Below the pieces are notes generated by a model. That model did no database searches, had not been told where the DNA came from, and was given only the letters and a program-made list of their open reading frames with translations. A stretch of DNA of 64,000 nt, taken from NCBI GenBank assembly GCA_032358255.1, contig JAULBX010030486.1:118108-182107 (forward strand). Reading direction: 5' to 3'. Below, in pieces: positions 1 through 12,330 of this stretch (positions within the stretch are counted from its first letter, which is position 1; every line of letters starts with the position of its first letter). The DNA is from Heterotrichella gracilis. Taxonomy: Eukaryota > Sar > Xanthophyceae > Tribonematales > Xanthonemataceae. A program made the translations under genes and the position numbers.

Positions 1-309
1 GTGATTAGCCACATGCATATGAATACCAACATCCACACCAGTACTCGCATGGATATGAACAAGGACACTGCCAAAAACAGGCAATAAGTAAAAGCATATG
101 CACATGATCATGATCACCACCGCGACCACCCCCCTTCCTCCCCTCCTCCCACCAGCTTCCTGTGACATGAGTGCAACCTTAACTGGTACCTCCCCTGCAC
201 ATGAACTCCGCGCCCACCCCTGGCATCCCCCCCTGCACATGAGCCATGACCCCTGCACCCCCTCCCCTGCACATGACCCCTGGTACCCCCCCTGCACACC
301 CGCACGCAC

Positions 310-1804
310 TTTGCATCAGCTCTGGGCGAGGCCGGCCGCATGAAAGCAGGATGCACTCCGCAGTCCCGAGGGACACAAGGCGCAGCACCTCCTGTGCCCA
401 GTACTCCGGATTATCGCGCACCCCTTTCTTGTCTGGCGAAGCAATGCGAGTGAGCTCCTCGTCTGCCAGCGCATGCAGCTGCAGGAAACGGGGTGTGGGG
501 TTCAGGGTTTAGGGTTTAAGTTTTGGGGTCGTGCAGCTTGCAGGAAACGGTGTGCAGGGTGTAGGGTTTAGGTCGTGCAGCTGCAGGAAGTAGGGTGCAG
601 GGTGTAAGTATAGGGTCGTGCCGCTGGAGCTAATAAGCTTTTATGGTTGGTGAGTTCCTTCACCTGCTAGGAAGTTACACGCTGACATGAAAGAGTGTAG
701 GGTTTAGGGTTTGGGTCCAGGTACGGAGGCACATTAGGGACCCTCCTGGACACACTCCAGGGTGTGCACTTCATTGCGTGTGTGTCAGCCAAATTCTGGG
801 ATCACGAGAGGGCACATTCCAGGGGATGACAAGATGCCATGTCATCCTACACATAGCATACCCCTGCAACCAAAACCCTACCCCTGCACCCTATCCCCAA
901 AACCCTCCCCCCCCGCGCGCACCTTTCTGGCGACCTCAAAGTCGACCTTGGCGCCGTCCCAGCCATAATCCGCCTGCATGCTGCGCACCAACACATACAT
1001 ATTCAAGAATCATATTCAACAATCTCTATATGTTCTTATATAAATTTGCATATGATTTTACCGTAATTCCCGTGTTGGGTAAGGATAGGCACTAGCAGGA
1101 AAAGGTGCATGCATTGCCCTTCTCTGCCCCCATGCACTTCATCAAGCATTGGTGGTATTAGGCAAAAGAAAAAGTATATATTCATGAATAAATTCATGGA
1201 AAATGGGTATTCATAGTTACTCCTCTTACCTGCGCAGCAGCAAGGAATACACGTGCATGGAGTGTTCAACAGACGGCTCCTCGGGTAGCTCCTCCACTGC
1301 CTGTGACAGCTCCTGGCGCAGGCGCACGGCCTCCAGGCGGCCAGCGGTGCGCCCTGTGTGGCCCTCAGGAAGGGGCTGCATGGCAGGGGGAAGGGGGGAG
1401 GTGGAAACGGGGAGGAAGGCGAGGGAGGGGAGGTGGAAACCGGGGAGGGGGGAGGGGGAGGTGAGGGTGGGTAGCCAGTTGCCTGTCGTCCTTTTAACGG
1501 CGTTTGATTGTTTTCATTTCATGCTGGCTGTGCTAGAGGGCCTTCATGCGTGTGGTTTCACCTTATAGCTCCAGGTTGTCGCTGCTTATTAGGGTTCGAG
1601 GTTTACTTCCTAGGGTTTAGGATGTCGCACCTCCTTCCTCACTGGCGCCAAGCCCTCCTCCCCAGCAGGTGCATCCTTGCCAGGCACCACAAGCTTGAGA
1701 GTGGTTTCACTGTCGGTCCGCGAGTAGGTAAGGAACTTAAACTGCGAAGAGGACTTCATATTTTGTGTGGTCCCAGCGCCTCTCTCCCAGGGGTCGGTGC
1801 GGGG
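310..1804 (-). CDS. Partial gene of unknown identity (possible nucleoporin Nup85-like)
   Basis: Four minus-strand exons join in frame: 1804-1631 (acceptor cag at 1807-1805; an ATG lies inside at 1759), 1375-1230, 980-923 and 478-310. Each has an AG acceptor and a GT donor (GTGCGA, GTAAGA, GTGCGC, GTGCGT) and phases agree. The last exon reads on towards the left edge, so the 3' end is missing. The product is soluble and helical, with no signal peptide. The segment RDNPEYWAQEVLRLVSLG resembles the stretch around 'DDPxYW' in plant Nup85, but this is a weak, memory-based resemblance and the identity is unproven. Small copies of the acceptor region of the last exon recur upstream in its intron (about 525-600) among TTTAGGG-like heptamers. 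Further exons of the same gene may lie at 3519-3686. Confidence 0.4.
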
Positions 1805-2187
1805 CTGAGGGAGTCACCAAGAAGGGGGTGAGAGAGGTGATGGGCCTGCGGTGCGATGTCAAACTGTTTAGGGTTTAGGGTTTGACTTGGCCGCTTAGGG
1901 TTTGACTAGGGAGACAACAGGAGTGAAGGGGGAGGGGGGGGAGGGGAATTGAAGGCTGCTGTCAATTGGGGCGGAGGGAGTGGGCGCACGAGTTGGCGTG
2001 GTCATGTGTCTTGCTTGTGGAGGGGCTACACGGTTTAAACCAAATTCAAAATTGCACCAAGGTGACTTGTCGCACTCTGCCAGAATGTAGCCAGGTTCTT
2101 ACGAGGACCTTTACAGCTCGTGTCGTTCCTGGTATATCAAAGGTTGTGACCTCTACGTTTCAGTACATCAGTCGCCTTCAGCGCACT

Positions 2188-2278
2188 ATGTCTGCACCTG
2201 GCGTGCGTCGCCGGAAGAAAGCGGAATCGGCGCATGACGAAATCAAGTATGATATCCCAGAAAACGGGAAACGAACAG
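2188..2278 (+). CDS. Candidate first coding exon, unknown gene
   Basis: An ATG at 2188 opens a short basic reading frame beginning MSAPGVRRRKKAESAHDE and ending at a good donor, ACAG|GTAACA, after 30 codons plus one base. The reading frame is also open upstream, so the start is not certain. A plausible downstream plus-strand segment lies at about 2550-2622, reading PELLQAFPNSKNLRK before a GTAGGA donor. The minus strand of the same stretch is also open (2642-2431), so strand is undecided. Another short segment ends at a GTAAGT donor near 2878. I do not recognise the protein. Confidence 0.25.
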
Positions 2279-3518
2279 GTAACACGGTGGCAGATCCATC
2301 ACCATATACATATACGTTTGTGCAAGGGGAGGGGCCCATACACAAGATCTACCGGTACATCTGACAAGATAACCTCGCTTAGCAGGCGAACCGCGCCTAG
2401 CCTATATATATACGTACGTAGGCTGCCTACCGTGCAAAGACTCTCTGAAAGAAGGTCGACGCCTGCCGGGCCCCTGGTCTGGCACGCGCGTTCTTGGTGA
2501 GGTGAAAGACAGGCTGAACACGGTGCAATAGCTTTATAGTGGTGGTGTGCATCCAGTTCCTCCTGAGCTGCTGCAGGCCTTTCCAAACTCGAAGAACCTC
2601 CGGAAGCAGGGAAAACCCTTGGGTAGGATGTGGTTGGAGTTTCTGAAGCAAAAAATGGATCTAAATCTGTCTAAATGGCAAGTGGGTGCGATTTGCAAGC
2701 AAATAAGTTGTTCCTGTGCCCGTACACGCTACCCCCCCTTTGTGGCCATAGGGGTGGGTGGGATGTGCGCAGTGGGCGGGGGCAAGAGGAGCCTCAATGG
2801 TCATCTGCATTTATAGGGCCCACGGGTATGCGGTACTCACACGCTACCAGATCATTCTACTCCAGGCGGAACTGTTCGTAAGTGGGCCTGGCAAAGGTTG
2901 GGCCGGCTGATGCATGGCTAGGGTTTAGGGTCAAAGTTTAGGGTTTGCAGGCGCAGGGTTCAGGGTTTAGGGCAACAAGTACGAGGCAAGCAATTGTGAG
3001 AGGGGCACACCGGGGCATGCGGGCTGCGGATGTATGGGAGGAGGAATATGAACGGGGCCAAATGCGCATGAGGGCAGAACTCACATTGAGTGTTTGCATG
3101 TGTGGAAGGGTGCAGAAGGATATAGAGGATGTGGTCCGGGGCCATGTGGGATGGATGCATGGGGCATGAGCCATATTGGCGGGACGCCTGTAGGTGAGTC
3201 AGATATGCGCTTGTGGGTCAGATGTATGGGAGAGGGATGCAACTTGCCCACACACGTTTGGTTTTACACGCACTTCTCAGCACATGTGGGACAGTGTCTT
3301 TACAGGTGGAACAGTGTCTTTACTTTTCTATTGCGCTCTGGGAATGATGAAAGGTGGGGAGGGCCCCAAGTCCCGATGATGGGGCCTTGTGTGTGTTTGG
3401 GTTTGTTTATGGTTCCATACATGGGGGCAGTGCATACCCTAACAAAGGGTTTATAGGGTTTATGTCATTGGATGGTTCCAAGAGGGCGATTGGACCCCGT
3501 GACCACAAACGCACACAC

Positions 3519-3686
3519 CTTATCAGCGAAGTTTTCCACCCACTTGCCAAATACGAGTTCTTGGATCCCGAGTGCCCCTGCCTCCCTTATGAAAAGCCGT
3601 TGGCACCACTGTGCAACGCTGTATAGTCAGTATCTCTGGAGGCCCATCACCTTCCTCGTGGTGCCCTCTTCATAAACTAGTAGTGG
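3519..3686 (-). CDS. Two candidate internal exons, unknown gene
   Basis: Two short minus-strand exons with clean splice signals and matching phase: 3686-3651 (12 codons, acceptor cgcag, donor GTGATG) and 3608-3519 (30 codons, acceptor cacag, donor GTGTGT). The second reads WCQRLFIREAGALGIQ and continues to ENFADK. The intron between them is only 42 nt. They could be upstream exons of the gene at 310-1804, because all phases are zero, but no linking exon was identified between 1.8 and 3.5 kb. Confidence 0.35.
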
Positions 3687-4649
3687 CTGCGGGGATTATG
3701 TAGGCGTTACGTCCTGAAAACGGGTCTACCTTCGTCCGCCCCCTGTTTAAGCTGCATGTATCTGGACAGCTGACTGTTCTACCAGCGGTTCAGCTCAAGT
3801 TTTGGCTGACGCCCTGTGAGCATCTACCTGCGACTCGTGGTGTTTCAGGAGAGCAGCATATTGCATCTCGGGTGGCTTTGGTATATAATATCACGACCCA
3901 TCACCTTTTTCTGACATGTGACTATCTTGTGTGATATTACATCTACGAACCCACGACCCCAGCAGAAAGCTGCTTCAGCCCACCTCACCAACTCGGGTGC
4001 CTAACCGGTGAGTGCTGTCCTTGCCTTGCTGAAACAAGTACCCTTTAAACAGTTGTGTGTTGCAGCTGGATAAGAACCTCAACGCAACACAGTTTGCTGT
4101 GTATGGGGTTGGTAGGGTACCACACATGCATACATGTGACATGCACAGGGGCCAGGATCCTGGCAGCTTGCCACACACAAACCCCCTGGAACCCACACAG
4201 GATCCCTTGAAACTTTCCGCCTTTGCAAAAAGCTTGACACAGAGCTTGTGAACCTTGAACCTATATGCCACCCCCCAAACCCTTGACACCCCTAGGCCTG
4301 GTGCACATTTGCATCACCGGAACTGGAGCACATTGAAGCCCAGCAGACTTGGAAAAGTTGCCATAGAAACCCATTAAGCACAAGATATCACCATCATCAA
4401 TGGGCCAGTTCCAGTCTGCATGCGCTGGGTGGCGCCAAAACACGGTGGCAGCGATGCAATACCCTTGTAAGGGGTTCCCTGCTGGATGGTGTGCACCCTC
4501 CTTGTCAACAAAACCCCAATCCTGCTCACCACAAGGGGTTGCGCAGGTGCACCAGTGGGCACCGCGCGTTGTGTGCCACCCACCGAGTGCATGTCCCAGC
4601 CGCGTCCACAGCGCATGCCCAGGGCGGGGAAGCACGCGTCACATGCCAT

Positions 4650-7600
4650 GCCATGCCAGCCTAGGCCTCCTCAGGGGCTGTGCGCTGAGGCCACATCGTC
4701 TTCAGCCATCAAGGTGAGGTCAGGGCCGGAGATAAGTGATTAATGCTTTAAGTGAAGGAGAGGATGGCCATGGCGTGGTGTGCAACGTTGCCACGATTAG
4801 GGCCCTCCGATCGGGTTTACACTCTATCTATAAGGGCTTAACTTGAACAATCCTTCTTTAGGGTTTCCACATCAGCTCACCTCACCAGTGAATCTGGATG
4901 ATGTGCTGTATGCAGGTGGAGTGGAAGCCACGAGCCCACAGCAGTGGGGGCTCGACGAGGAGCTATGAGGTGGAGTATGCTATTGGCGGAACAAGGGGGA
5001 GGGAGCCACCCACAGGATGGAGCCAGGTGCACTCAGGGACCGAGCCACACTGCGTGGTAAGGGGGATACCCTTGAACAGGGTGTGGGTGTCACAGGGTGT
5101 GAGTGCCGCTGGCCCAGCACCCTTGCAGGTTGTTAAACGTTGGGGCGGAGTCTTGCTGGTGCATTGCAATCTCCCTCCCAGTTGCAAGTGGCATGCCATC
5201 AGCAACCTTTACGGTGAATATGGGAGTCAGAATCCAGTGAAGGTGGACCGACTGCACTATAAACACAACCATTGTGTATTTACAGTTAAATGGAAATACC
5301 ATAGACCTAAACCCTCAATTGCATTCAATTATGGCATAATTGAATGCAAGAGATGTGCTTTTAGCTGGAACCTATACCTAAGCGTACCAGCCACCAGAAC
5401 CTGGATCGGATTCTCATGGCAGTTACTACCGGCTTGCAGATGGATGGGCTGGCCCCAGGCAAGGAGTACAGCTTCCGGGTGCGCGCGATAAACCCTAAGG
5501 GGTACAGCGTGTGGTCTGAGGCAGTGAGCGCTCGCACCCTGGCCGCCCCGCCCCTGCCCCCTCCCCTCCCTCGTTCACCTCTCGCACCTCCAGCAGCGTG
5601 CGTGTCAAGTGGGAGGTGGGGCTGGAGGACAATGGCCAGCCAGTCACAGGCTACAGGTGAGGCCACGTTCCGATCGCTGACCAAATTGCTGATTATAAGT
5701 CTTAATAAGCAATTTGTTGAGCACTCATCAGGGATGTGTGCCATCCTGGTGGGGCTCGTGAGGGAAGGACCAGCTCTCTCACTCTGTCTCTTCCTACCAA
5801 CGCCCTCGTATATGCGATGAGGCAAAGAGAAATGTGACCAATTAATTTGTATATTGGTGTTCAGTTACTGTACCCATGGGGTGTGCCAAGCAGGCTGGAA
5901 ATGGCTGATGCGCAGCAAGGGGGGTACATCAAAGTGTACAGCGGGGATGCAACCAGCTACATGGCCAGTGGGTTGCAGCCAGGGGGACGCTACAAATTTA
6001 GAGCGGCGGCAGTGAGTTTGGTGGGCCAGGGGGAGTACAGCAATGCAGGGGAAGTCACCATGGCCAAGGCGCCCCCCCCACCCCCCACCGCAGTGCTGCT
6101 GGAGGCGCAGGGGCCGGATGCCATTGCAGTAACGTGGGTACCCTAATCAAAACCCTAAGCGCCGAGACCTATACCTTAGTATCATTTGCAGCCCCCGGTG
6201 TGTGTGGTTATCGCTTACTAAGGACCGCAAACCCTACCTCAGAACCCTCCCAACCCCTCCCATCACCCAGGCGGATGCCCCTTGGCACTACCCCTAATCA
6301 CGCTAATTGCACCCTACATCTTGATCCACCATTCCCCTTTTCATGCCAAGCCGCTTCTCATCTCTAGGTGCAGGCCACTCGGCACCATCCTACAACATGC
6401 TGACTGTACCGGCTTCAAACCCTCCCCCTCCAGCTCCCCCTCCCCCAGGTGGATCCCCCCTATTGCCAGCCCCGACCACTCTGAGTGCGCCTCCTGTGAG
6501 GTTGAGGCATGTGACGTGGCTGAGGGGGGCCAGGCAGTGAAGGTGTCGGTGGGAGCAAAGGCAGGCAGGGCAACCCTGGGCGATCTCAAACCTGAGGCAA
6601 CATACCAGGTAAGTTTTTTGGGTATCTGGGAGGTGGTCATGTGCTGATGCCTGGCTATGGTGGGGTGGTTGCATGGGCCATGTCGTGGGGAGCTGCATGA
6701 TTGGTTGCCCATTATCGTTATCATTATCATTTATCACCATCATTATCATTATCATGATCATTATCATGATCATGATCATGATCATTATCATTTATCATTT
6801 ATCATTTATCATTTATCATTTATCATTTATCATTTATCATTTATCATTTATCATTTATCATTTATCATNNNNNNNNNNNNNNNNNNNNNNNNNNNNNNNN
6901 NNNNNNNNNNNNNNNNNNNNNNNNNNNNNNNNNNNNNNNNNNNNNNNNNNNNNNNNNNNNNNNNNNNNTTACCACTTATCATTATCATTATCTGCCACCC
7001 ACACACCCAGACCTACGCCCACCCACACCCGCATGCGCCCACACGGGCACCGGCGCCCACACACCCCTGCCCCTGCCGGCTACCCTCCAAAATTCCAACT
7101 CCCCTATTGTGCCCCCCAGGTGCGGGTGCGCAGCGTGGGGGCCCAGGGCGCAGGCCATGGACCCTGGAGCGCACCTGCCACCCTCACACTGCCCAGGCGG
7201 GTGCAGCTCGAAACCCCACTCAGGGTCTGAGACAGGCAGCGGCAGCGAGGGGGGCGACACTGTGCATCAGTCAGAGCTGCGCAAGCGAAACCCTAGTGGG
7301 GTAAAGGTGCCCCCGGCGCCTCCAGGTGGGTTGGTACACATGCAGGTACACATGGCGGGATTGGTTGTGTTAGGATGCACATGCACAGCTTCCTGTGGTT
7401 GAGTGATGTAGTGGAGGATGGGTACCATGGTTGTGATGCCTGTTGAATTATAGCAATCAGCGCTTCAGTCCAATGCCAACCACCACCACCACTAAGACCA
7501 ATTCCGCCACCGCCACCGCATGCTTGGACCAGCTACCCATCCTACCCCTCCCTCCCCAAACTCTCATACCTAACCCATCCCCACACCTCCACAGGCCCCC

Positions 7601-9290
7601 CTCCCAAAGCCCTCAAAGCCCGCGTGCACCAGCCGCTAACCACAGCCTTGCTCAAGACCCTGAAGGGTATTCTCTCCTGGCTGCTGCCCATGGTGGCCAT
7701 CATCGTGGCTTCAACCCTCATCGCGCCGTGGTACACCCGACACAGCCAGCACCAGCCCCAAAGCCCTTTGGACCATTCCCACCTGCGTGCAATGGTTGCG
7801 CATCAGAGGCAACGGAAGTACGGGGTGCTGCCGTTGGGCCCAATGGCCCATGACAGCCGTTCGCGGCTCAAATATTTGCAGGTGGGGATCCCTGGGATTG
7901 TTGGGGCACCCTGCAGCAGATTTGTTTAATTTGAGGCGGGGCAGTTTTGAGAGGAGTCGTGGTGTGGTGGCATCTGGACCCTCAGGAGGGGTTTATGGGC
8001 CCGGATGTTTATGCGGCCTGTGCTGCTGTCTAGCACCTCGCCTATGCACATCACACCAATCCATCCTGGGCCCTTTCTGCTTACGCATTGTGTTACTGAG
8101 GCGATCACGCATGTTGTCCCCCCCATGAGTCGCCTCGCTCCCCCTCATACACCGCTGTCTTGACAGCCCCCCACCCTATCCCACACAAACCACACAAACC
8201 CCAAACCCTAAACCACCCTGCTCTCACCCGTCCCAGGAGTTGGACCACCAGGGGTATACAATCCTCATGTCGCCTTCCCACGGAGGCCGCCTGGGTGCAT
8301 GGCCAGCCTTTGAAGTCGACGATTCCCAGCTGGTCAGCACCCTTGATCCAGGACCCATCCGCACCCTCCGTTGCCCCAACACCAGTCTCGCGATTCTTGA
8401 GCTGGCCCACCTTGCTGCATCCCCAATCCCCGGGATGATGCTGGTCTACCACAAGCCTGTGCGGAGGGATTTCGAAGGCGACATCACCGGCGCGATGCAG
8501 CTGCAGCAAACGCTGGTGCTGGCGTGCGCCGAAGACAGGGGTGTCGCGGTACTGGCCGGCATTCGTCGCGCCGCCGCTCCCAACCCCGATCATGGCACAT
8601 TGGGTGCTGTATATGGAGGCTCTTGATGGGTGGGTTTTGGTGGTTCCCAGGGGTCAAATCCCGGGGGAAGCAACGCACACAATGATGGCGTCGTTCGATC
8701 GCTTGCCTGGGATCTCACGGTGGGTCATGAGCCATGCGCCGGGGGCGCCTGGCATGCTGGTGGTGGACCAAGACGCGATGCAGGCGGCGCTTGCACCGCC
8801 GCGCGCAGCCTGCACCGCAGTGGGCGGGGACCTGGCAAAGGTGGCCGCCATCCCGGCGCATTTTGTGGAGGCCCTGCCGGCGAACCCGCGCGCCGCCCCG
8901 ATCCCCGTGGCAGTGGAATCCCCGCAGGGCCGGACCGTGGTCCCCGCCATCCCCTTCCCTGGACATCTGCTGCCACCCAGTGGTCCAAACACAGCCTTCC
9001 TCGCCCACCTAAGCCAGGCGTCACCACGCAAACATGGGGCCCTATTCCAGCTAACGCTGCCAACCAGCAAGGTTTCCCTTGTAGTTGAGGGTGACGAGCA
9101 AGAAACCCCTCCTTTCAGCAGCAGTCTACAGCCCTGGCCTGTGTACCTGTTGATCGATGAGCGGCTCCCTCGAGGGGCTGTGATTGTGCAACTGAAGCTG
9201 CCAGCAAACAGTAATGGCGAATATCGATTGAGACCATTTTTCTTCTTCTGCGCAGTGATTTTCCCTAACAGTTATTTCTTTGTTTATTAA
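4650..9290 (+). pseudogene. FN3 multidomain protein, copy A (5'- and 3'-truncated, frameshifted)
   Basis: This is a plus-strand relative of exons 12-19 of the intact copy C. Matching exons: 12 (degraded, about 4650-4713), 13 (4916-5056), 14 (5440-5656), 15 (5894-6133), 16 (6449-6608), 17 (7120-7325), 18 (7595-7881) and 19 (8237-9290). Splice sites and most exon lengths equal those of C. Three lesions break the frame. Exon 14 is 217 nt instead of 218, with a one-base loss in the proline-coding stretch near 5555. Exon 17 has an extra base near 7211 that leads to TGA. Exon 19 has an extra base near 8549, after which YWPAF resumes in another frame. Homology stops near 9215, so about the last 100 residues are gone, and exons 1-11 have no counterpart. 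Exon 18 still encodes a membrane segment (LLPMVAIIVASTLIA). The conserved exon lengths suggest fairly recent decay. Sequencing error could explain one lesion but hardly all of them. Confidence 0.8.
6715..6990. repeat. ATTATC/ATTTATC microsatellite containing a 100-N gap
   Basis: An intron of copy A holds a run of six-base units (TTATCA) that becomes a heptamer array (TTTATCA) up to base 6868. It is interrupted by exactly 100 Ns (6869-6968) and ends with a few more units. The fixed gap size means the true array length is unknown. Long open frames across it are repeat artefacts. Confidence 0.95.
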
Positions 9291-9880
9291 TGTACTGGTG
9301 ACTCGCTCAGAGCTGTGGCCACGATCACTGGCATCTATCAGATCTGTAGGCAGATATCATGATTTGAACCATCGCCAGGCCCTGCCATTTTTCCTAGAAT
9401 TCTAGGAAATTCTAGGAAATCGGTTTGACATAATATACATCTATGTACTATAGTACATTGAAATGACCATGGATTGTTGTTAATTTGAAGTTAAACCATC
9501 TCAGATGGATCATCAACGTCAATTAAGGGCCAGTCAGACTCTGGCAAAAGGCCATCTCGCCAGAATCTGGGTCCCCCAGCACTCCTGGCACCGCATGGTC
9601 CTTTCCAACTACCTTCACGCTGCGATGCCGCAGGAGGTGACCAGTTGTGACCAGATGCCACAGCCACCCGCCATGCATTGCCACCCGCACATCATGCATT
9701 GCCACCCGCACATCATGCACACGCGGGAACCCCTCCCCTCAAATCACCCCAGGCCCGCCACTAATCTAGGATTGCAACTGCTGTTTTCTTGAATCACTCC
9801 AATATCTTGAACACGATGTTTAACTTGAACAACAACCAACAAACTAGCACATATTTCAGTCCGGCTGTTCATGTGTAACA
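9291..9880. other. Spacer between convergent pseudogenes A and B
   Basis: No gene is seen. The spacer holds a perfect 20-bp palindrome, TTTCCTAGAATTCTAGGAAA at 9390-9409, followed by a further copy of TCTAGGAAAT. It also holds a short tandem repeat with a unit of about 21 bp (CACCCGCACATCATGCATTGC) at about 9672-9720. Confidence 0.7.
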
Positions 9881-11226
9881 TTATGATGTCAACGGTCGCA
9901 GCCCTACAGGCATGTCACCAGGCAGCACCAAGAACCTCACAGGCTCCCCCACCCCCCTCACCTCCATATCCACAAACTTGGGCATGGGGCCGGCCTGCAG
10001 CATGTAGCCCGGCGGCTCCCCACCATACCCATCACCCGGGGCCGCTAGCTGTAGCAAAACGGGGGAGTCACCAACTTCCAGCTGGATCTTGCCCAGGGCA
10101 TCCCTGGCCATTTGGAGCACCCTGCGTGTGCCACTTGGCAGGGCGCCCTTCTTGACCAGCAGGATCATCACGGGGATTGGATTTGGGAGCTGAGTGTTCC
10201 CCACCACCGCCGTTCCCTCCATGGGCTCGCCAATAAATACGTACACAGGGCGGGGATCTGGGTTGTCCCCAGAGAACGGGGCCCCATCCCCGTCGTCCTC
10301 CAACAGAAGCATCTTGGTGGGTGGCGGCTGCGCGAGCTCAAACAGCGCGCCATCCTGGGCGGGTGTAACCAAGAGGGCCAGGAGGGCGGTGACTGGCCCC
10401 AAGGGTTGGATCAGGTCCCTTGTGAAGGGTATAGCGGGGACCACGGCCCGACCCCGGGAGAGGTCACCGCCACGGGGATTGGGGCGGCCAGCGAGCGCGC
10501 CGGCAGGGCCTCAACAAAGCGCGCCTGGAGGGAAGCCACCTGGGGATTTGACGCATCCCCTGCCGCGACCCGCGGCGGTGCCAGCGCGGCCTGTGCCGCG
10601 TCTTGGTTTACCACCAGCATGCCAGGCGCACCGGGCGGGCGGCTCAGGACCCATCGTGAGACCACAGGGGGGAGGTCAAAGGACGCCATCAACGCCTGCC
10701 CCGCCCCTGTCGGGATTTGATCTCTGGCAATTACCAGGATCCACCCGCTCAGCTCCCCCAGGGGTAGCACCTGGCGCGCCTCGATGGGGGTCGGGAGCGG
10801 CTGCACCACATGCGCCGGCCAGTATGTGTGCGCCCGGTCCTCCTCGCACGCCACCACCAGCGCCTGGTGCATCTGCGCCGTGGCGGTGATGTCCCCCTCG
10901 GGTGGTGCAGCCTGGTGGTAGACCAGCATGGCTCCGGGGGGAGCAGAGGTCGCAAGGTGGCTCAGCTCCAGAAACACAAGCTTCATGGGCTTGAGCATGG
11001 TGCGGATGGGGCCCGGATCGTAAATATTGCTCAGGTGGGAGTTGTTGACGTCAAACACAGGCCACGCGCCCAGGCGGCCGCCAGGGGGAGGCGACACCAG
11101 GATACCAAATCTCTGCTTGTTCACCAAGTCCTGGGGGCGGAGGGGAAGATGTAGTTTGGGGTTTGGCGCTGAGGTTTAGGTTGAGGGTCCATATGTGTGT
11201 GAGGGGGGGCAGGGGGCAATGGGCAA

Positions 11227-11262
11227 GTTAGGGTTTAGGGTTTATGGTTTAGGGTTTAGCGG
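11227..11262. repeat. Interstitial telomere-like TTTAGGG tract
   Basis: Imperfect plant-type telomere heptamers (TTAGGGTTTAGGGTTTA...) in intron 18 of copy B, just upstream of the exon 19 acceptor on the minus strand. It is one of many such interstitial tracts in the window and not a chromosome end, because unique sequence continues on both sides. Confidence 0.9.
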
Positions 11263-11902
11263 TTAGGGTCTGTGAGCTGATCAGACGGAGGGCGAAGGGG
11301 GCAATGCGTGGTGTGGAGAAGGGGTTGTTATTTATATAAGCATATATCAATCGATGAAGTACTTGTAATAAATATTCAATACACCCATGAGCACATCGAG
11401 CCTACAACCCTCCACAGCCCGGGAGCTACAACGCCACAGCGAACACTTCCAACTGTATGCATTCAAAACCCCACTAGCTTCCAACACCACAAACTCTGCT
11501 GCCCAGCTTTTCAATAATCCCACCTGCAACAGTGTGTGCCTCGATGTGATGAGATCTCGCGCTTGAGCGGCTGCCTTTGCCTCCGACATCTGCTTCACCT
11601 CTTTCATGTGCTGCATCTGAGCAACTGTTACACGGGGATCAGAATGGATCCCTGGGATGCTGGGGCCATCCCGGCTGCGTGGGCTGCTCCCTTTAGCAAC
11701 ATACATTAAGGCAACAGCAAGCCCCACCAGCAGGAGGAAGACAACAACCTCTGGGGTCTTGCGCCAGGAGGCTAGGGTTTGCGGCTGGTGGCTGCGGGGC
11801 CTGGGGGCTGTGGGGGCAGGGCCTGTGGAGGGGGGGGGGGAGATTAAGCATGTGGGGTTGGGCGCCCTGTGGGGGTAGCTGGTGCAGAGCAGGTGTTCCT
11901 AG

Positions 11903-12030
11903 CTTTGGTGGTGGCTGTGGTGGTGGGGGCGGCGGCTGTGGTGGCTGTGGTGGTTATAGTGCAGAGCAGGAGTTGCTGGCTTTAGTGGTGGTGGCGGTGG
12001 TGGTGGTGGTGGTGGTGGTGCAGAGCAGTG
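11903..12030. repeat. GGT-rich microsatellite
   Basis: A run of GGT/GGC triplets with two related GCAGAGCAG-containing copies, located in intron 17 of copy B. Low-complexity translations here are not genes. Confidence 0.85.
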
Positions 12031-12120
12031 GCTGTGTAGCCCTCGGCTGTGGTGCGTTTAACATCGTACCCTATGCGCTACTTGCCATTCCCACAAGGTA
12101 GCACAGCCAGCAGCTGTACA

Positions 12121-12330
12121 TTGGTTTAGGGTTTAGGGTTTAGCACAGCCAGAAGCTGTACATTGGCCCCCGAGGCGAGTCGCACGTTGGAAGACGTGGT
12201 TGCCCCCTCTATCGTCCAGCACGCTACCCACCCCGGGAGACATTGCCAGTGCTGGTGGCTGTGCTAGGTTGTGATGGCAAGGAAAGGTTGAATATGGTGC
12301 AACCTAAACCCTAAACCCTAAACCCTAAAC
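12121..12330. repeat. Telomere-like tracts in both orientations
   Basis: TTTAGGG-type units at about 12123-12144 and CCCTAAA-type units at 12303-12330 face each other within one intron of copy B. The stretch AGCACAGCCAGAAGCTGTAC next to the first tract is a duplicate of nearby sequence (about 12102 and 12143). Confidence 0.85.

Larger units (their letters stand above)
1805..4640. other. Intergenic or intronic DNA with scattered exon candidates
   Basis: Apart from the candidate exons listed separately, this stretch shows no convincing gene. It carries short TTTAGGG-like runs (for example 1867-1882 and 2918-2966) and several open frames without splice support. A minus-strand segment at about 4043-3995 has an acceptor and a GTGAGG donor, but I could not connect it to anything. 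Confidence 0.4.

Noticed and set aside
6657-7304. Open frames spanning the ATTATC satellite and N gap
   Set aside because: They translate the microsatellite and unknown bases, with no splice or family support.
4650-9290. Copy A as a functional gene
   Set aside because: Three one-base lesions, loss of exons 1-11 and loss of the last ~100 residues make this very unlikely.
12303-12330. Telomeric repeats as a sign of a chromosome end
   Set aside because: Tracts are short, occur in both orientations throughout introns and are flanked by unique genic DNA.
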